From: an uncultured Maribacter sp.
GTDB taxonomy: Bacteria > Bacteroidota > Bacteroidia > Flavobacteriales > Flavobacteriaceae
Length of the DNA stretch: 64,000 nucleotides
Direction of reading: 5' to 3'
NCBI GenBank assembly: GCA_947498505.1
Contig: CANMKG010000007.1
Span: 62,001 to 126,000, forward strand
Shown piece by piece: positions 61,947 through 64,000 of the stretch; the stretch's first letter is position 1, and every line of letters begins with the position of its first letter. The position numbers and the translations under genes were made by a program. Below the pieces are notes generated by a model. It ran no database searches and was not told the DNA's origin. It saw nothing but the letters and a program-made list of their open reading frames with translations.

Positions 61947-62653
61947 TGACAAACTGCGTCATTGCTAGCACCTCAACCATTTACAATGGCAAGTATTTAG
62001 AATACCTTTTTGATGAATTAAAGGAACTTTACAAAAATACTGACGAGATTCTTTTTATTCCTTATGCACGACCTAGCGGCATAACACATGATGAATATGA
62101 AAGTATCGCAAAAACAGCTTTCACCAAAATTGATAAAAAAATAGTAGGGTTACATCGTTTTAAAAAGCCTACAGAAGCTATCGTCAATGCAAAAGGCATT
62201 TTTACGGGAGGAGGCAACACTTTTGTTTTAGTTTCTAAACTCCACGAACTAAATCTTATAGCCCCACTCAAACAAACCATTTTATCTGGAACACCTTATT
62301 TAGGGACCAGTGCAGGAAGCAATATTACTGGTCCAAATATGCAAACTACCAATGACATGCCTATAGTTTGCCCTCCAAGTTTTAAGACTTTAGGTATTTT
62401 ACCTTTCAATATTAATCCGCATTATTTAGACCCAGACCCGACTTCAAAACACAAGGGTGAAACACGAGAAACCAGAATAAAGGAATTTCACAAATTCAAT
62501 AACACACCTGTAATAGGTCTAAGAGAAGGTAGCTGGATTCACTTACAGAATGACAGTTGTATTTTAAAAGGAAAGGACTTAACAGCTAGAGTTTTTGAAA
62601 AAAACAAAACACCTTATGAGGTTAAAGAGGGTACTTCTTTGGCTAATTTATAG
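61946..62653 (+). CDS. pepE: Dipeptidase E (PepE, peptidase S51)
   Basis: PepE hydrolyses dipeptides with N-terminal Asp. The 235-residue protein has Ser122 (GTSAGSN), Asp137 (TTNDMPIV) and His159 (NINPHYLD). The spacings of 15 and 22 residues equal those of the Salmonella enzyme (S120, D135, H157), so the catalytic triad is complete. The start overlaps the upstream kinase stop by one base. Confidence 0.93.
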   Translation: MTNCVIASTSTIYNGKYLEYLFDELKELYKNTDEILFIPYARPSGITHDEYESIAKTAFTKIDKKIVGLHRFKKPTEAIVNAKGIFTGGGNTFVLVSKLHELNLIAPLKQTILSGTPYLGTSAGSNITGPNMQTTNDMPIVCPPSFKTLGILPFNINPHYLDPDPTSKHKGETRETRIKEFHKFNNTPVIGLREGSWIHLQNDSCILKGKDLTARVFEKNKTPYEVKEGTSLANL

Positions 62654-62773
62654 TAAACTCACTAAGCTAAAACCTCTTTACTCAACCAAACTACCGTTTC
62701 CCTCATTTTACATTTCATAAACCGTTTTCTAAGATTAAGTTTAAATAGATTTTTAACCTTAATTATAAAGAAT

Positions 62774-63481
62774 ATGGAACCAAAAAAAAATCCTCGTAAA
62801 GATTTAAATCAAAACAAAGGCATCTATTTTGCTCTAGGAATGCTCCTTGTACTTACCATAACGTATATAGCCCTAGAATGGAAAACCCCAATTAATTCGC
62901 ATGGCTATAACCCTGTTGCGATGAACGAAACAGACGAAATTATTGAAGACGCGCCTGTATTTATATTGAAAACTCCTCCTCCACCTCCGCCTCCAGTTGT
63001 TATTCCTGAAAAAATTGTTATTGAAGAAGACGATGCTGATATTGTAGAAACCATTTTTGCTGACTCAGACACTAATCAGGACGAAATAATTGAAGTAATA
63101 GATGTTGTATACGAAGAGGAGCCCATCTCCGATGAACCCATTCCTTTTAGAGCTGTTGAAGATGCGCCTATTTTTCCAGGTTGCGAAAACGAAAGTGATA
63201 AACATGCTTGTTTTCAAAAAATGATGATTAAGCACATTAGCAAAGTATTCAAATATCCAGAATTGGAACAAGAAATGGGTATTGAAGGTAGAGTCAATAC
63301 CATGTTCGTTATTCAAAAAGACGGTAGTATTGGCCAAGTAAGAATGCGTGGTCCGAATGCCAATTTAGAAAAAGAAGCTGCCAGAATTATTAGCAAACTA
63401 CCTAAAATGACTCCTGGAAAACAGAGAGGTAAAGCAGTAAGAGTTCCTTTTAGTATTCCTATCACGTTTAGATTACGATAA
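62774..63481 (+). CDS. TonB-family energy transducer
   Basis: This 235-residue protein has a short cytoplasmic N-terminus, one membrane anchor at about 17-36, and a proline-rich stretch (LKTPPPPPPPVVIPEK) that can span the periplasm. A C-terminal TonB domain follows (about 145-235; AVEDAPIFPGCENES, GRVNTMFVIQKDGSIGQVRMRGPNANLEKEAARIISKLPKMTPGKQRG). It probably couples the proton motive force to outer-membrane TonB-dependent receptors, though no ExbB/D is adjacent. It ends at a terminator. Confidence 0.9.
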   Translation: MEPKKNPRKDLNQNKGIYFALGMLLVLTITYIALEWKTPINSHGYNPVAMNETDEIIEDAPVFILKTPPPPPPPVVIPEKIVIEEDDADIVETIFADSDTNQDEIIEVIDVVYEEEPISDEPIPFRAVEDAPIFPGCENESDKHACFQKMMIKHISKVFKYPELEQEMGIEGRVNTMFVIQKDGSIGQVRMRGPNANLEKEAARIISKLPKMTPGKQRGKAVRVPFSIPITFRLR

Positions 63482-63510
63482 CCACAACCATTATCTATAA
63501 ATCTGTAAAC

Positions 63511-63539
63511 AAAAAAGCCACGCTAACGCGTGGCTTTTT
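63511..63539. terminator. Bidirectional terminator between the TonB gene and hppA
   Basis: AAAAAGCCACGC (63512-63523) pairs with GCGTGGCTTTTT (63528-63539), loop TAAC. It serves the plus-strand TonB-like gene and the minus-strand pyrophosphatase. Confidence 0.92.
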
Positions 63540-63559
63540 CTATATATAAATATTAAGTA

Positions 63560-64000
63560 CTATTTAACTACAACATCAGTATACACAACTGTGTCATCCG
63601 TAATATTATCTTCATTTGTAATAGGCGCTTCAATGGTTTTAACTTCATTATCTAGATTAGTCGCCATTCCTTCTTCAGGTATAGCGATACTAGGAGCTAT
63701 TACCAATGCCACAACAGACATTAATTTTAAAAGAATATTTAATGAAGGCCCTGAGGTATCTTTAAAAGGGTCACCAACTGTATCACCCACTACAGCAGCT
63801 TTATGCACATCTGTACCTTTTCGACCATCTTCTTCAATCGTTTTCTTAGCATTATCCCAAGCACCACCAGCGTTAGATTGAAAGATTGCCATTAAAACAC
63901 CACAGGTAGTAACCCCAGCAAGTAAACCTCCTAACATTTCAGCACCACCAATGCCAACTAACTTTCCTCCAAAACCAACAATTACAGGTACTGCAATAGC
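63560..64000 (-). CDS. hppA: Membrane-bound ion-translocating pyrophosphatase, C-terminal end (partial)
   Basis: The frame continues past the right edge, so only the last 147 residues (including 21 codons before the ATG at 63937) are visible. The conserved motif [12 protein letters not shown] and the segment [38 protein letters not shown] identify the integral membrane pyrophosphatase that pumps H+ or Na+ with pyrophosphate hydrolysis. Residues that set ion and K+ dependence lie outside the window. After the last membrane helix there is a short acidic tail ending VVYTDVVVK. Confidence 0.95.
   Translation of the reverse strand, partial: AIAVPVIVGFGGKLVGIGGAEMLGGLLAGVTTCGVLMAIFQSNAGGAWDNAKKTIEEDGRKGTDVHKAAVVGDTVGDPFKDTSGPSLNILLKLMSVVALVIAPSIAIPEEGMATNLDNEVKTIEAPITNEDNITDDTVVYTDVVVK

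Noticed and set aside
63560-63937. Complete small gene starting at ATG 63937
   Set aside because: The frame continues upstream to the window edge with conserved pyrophosphatase sequence, so this is the end of hppA, not a separate gene.
1-64000. Mobile elements, defence systems, CRISPR arrays, tRNA or rRNA genes
   Set aside because: No transposase, integrase, direct-repeat array or tRNA/rRNA-like sequence was seen. Base composition and gene content look like ordinary core genome throughout.

Overview
This is a gene-dense, AT-rich stretch of core chromosome from a member of the Bacteroidetes, almost certainly family Flavobacteriaceae. The evidence is the flavobacterial order of the division/cell-wall (dcw) cluster, the gliding/type IX secretion genes gldA, gldB and gldC, the flavobacterial sulfite reductase with an extra C-terminal domain, a split metH, tandem DUF3857 proteins, promoters of the form TAnnTTTG, and the near absence of Shine-Dalgarno sequences. 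No rRNA, tRNA, CRISPR array, insertion sequence or prophage was seen.

Layout. 1-8738 (minus strand) is the dcw cluster mraZ-rsmH-ftsL-ftsI-murE-mraY-murD-ftsW; ftsW runs off the left edge. 9001-10400 (plus) is an alpha/beta hydrolase and engB. 10360-13095 holds a small unknown gene, a universal stress protein and gldB-gldC. 13154-16779 holds nadE, an orphan LuxR-type response regulator and dnaG. 16964-20492 holds a membrane protein, a SIMPL protein and an ECF sigma / membrane partner / outer-membrane-barrel module. 20589-30948 (minus) is a housekeeping run: rsgA, dtd, two DUF3857 proteins, a MazG-like protein, aroA, queA, rlmN and a polyprenyl synthase. 31611-35588 (minus) is the aromatic amino-acid operon pheA-aminotransferase-tyrA-DAHP synthase/chorismate mutase, preceded by a leader-peptide attenuator. 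gldA follows on the plus strand.

The right third (39-61 kb) is devoted mostly to sulfur and methionine. One run is metH1-metH2-dinB-metF plus three envelope genes. The second is sulfate assimilation (DUF2061-cysH-cysD-cysN-sulfite reductase-cobA). The third is metY, a MetX-aspartokinase-homoserine dehydrogenase fusion, metZ and an Rrf2 regulator. Last comes metK. The metH and metY units each carry a SAM-I (S-box) riboswitch, and metK carries a SAM-II type riboswitch. The window closes with a deoxynucleoside kinase, a PepE-like peptidase, a TonB-like protein and the C-terminal end of a membrane pyrophosphatase.

The most striking feature is not a conventional gene. It is a 23-codon leader ORF (35701-35772, minus strand) with 7 Phe, 2 Tyr and 1 Trp, followed by a perfect 10-bp terminator hairpin with nine Ts just before pheA. 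Mutually exclusive pairings between the leader and the terminator can be drawn, as in enterobacterial pheL. Other observations worth attention are 10-bp-phased GTGGT repeats upstream of mraZ that fit MraZ autoregulation, a DNA primase lacking all four zinc ligands, a response regulator with Glu at the phosphoacceptor position, a Crp/Fnr-type palindrome in class II position before the universal stress gene, and a paired active/inactive transglutaminase-like couple.
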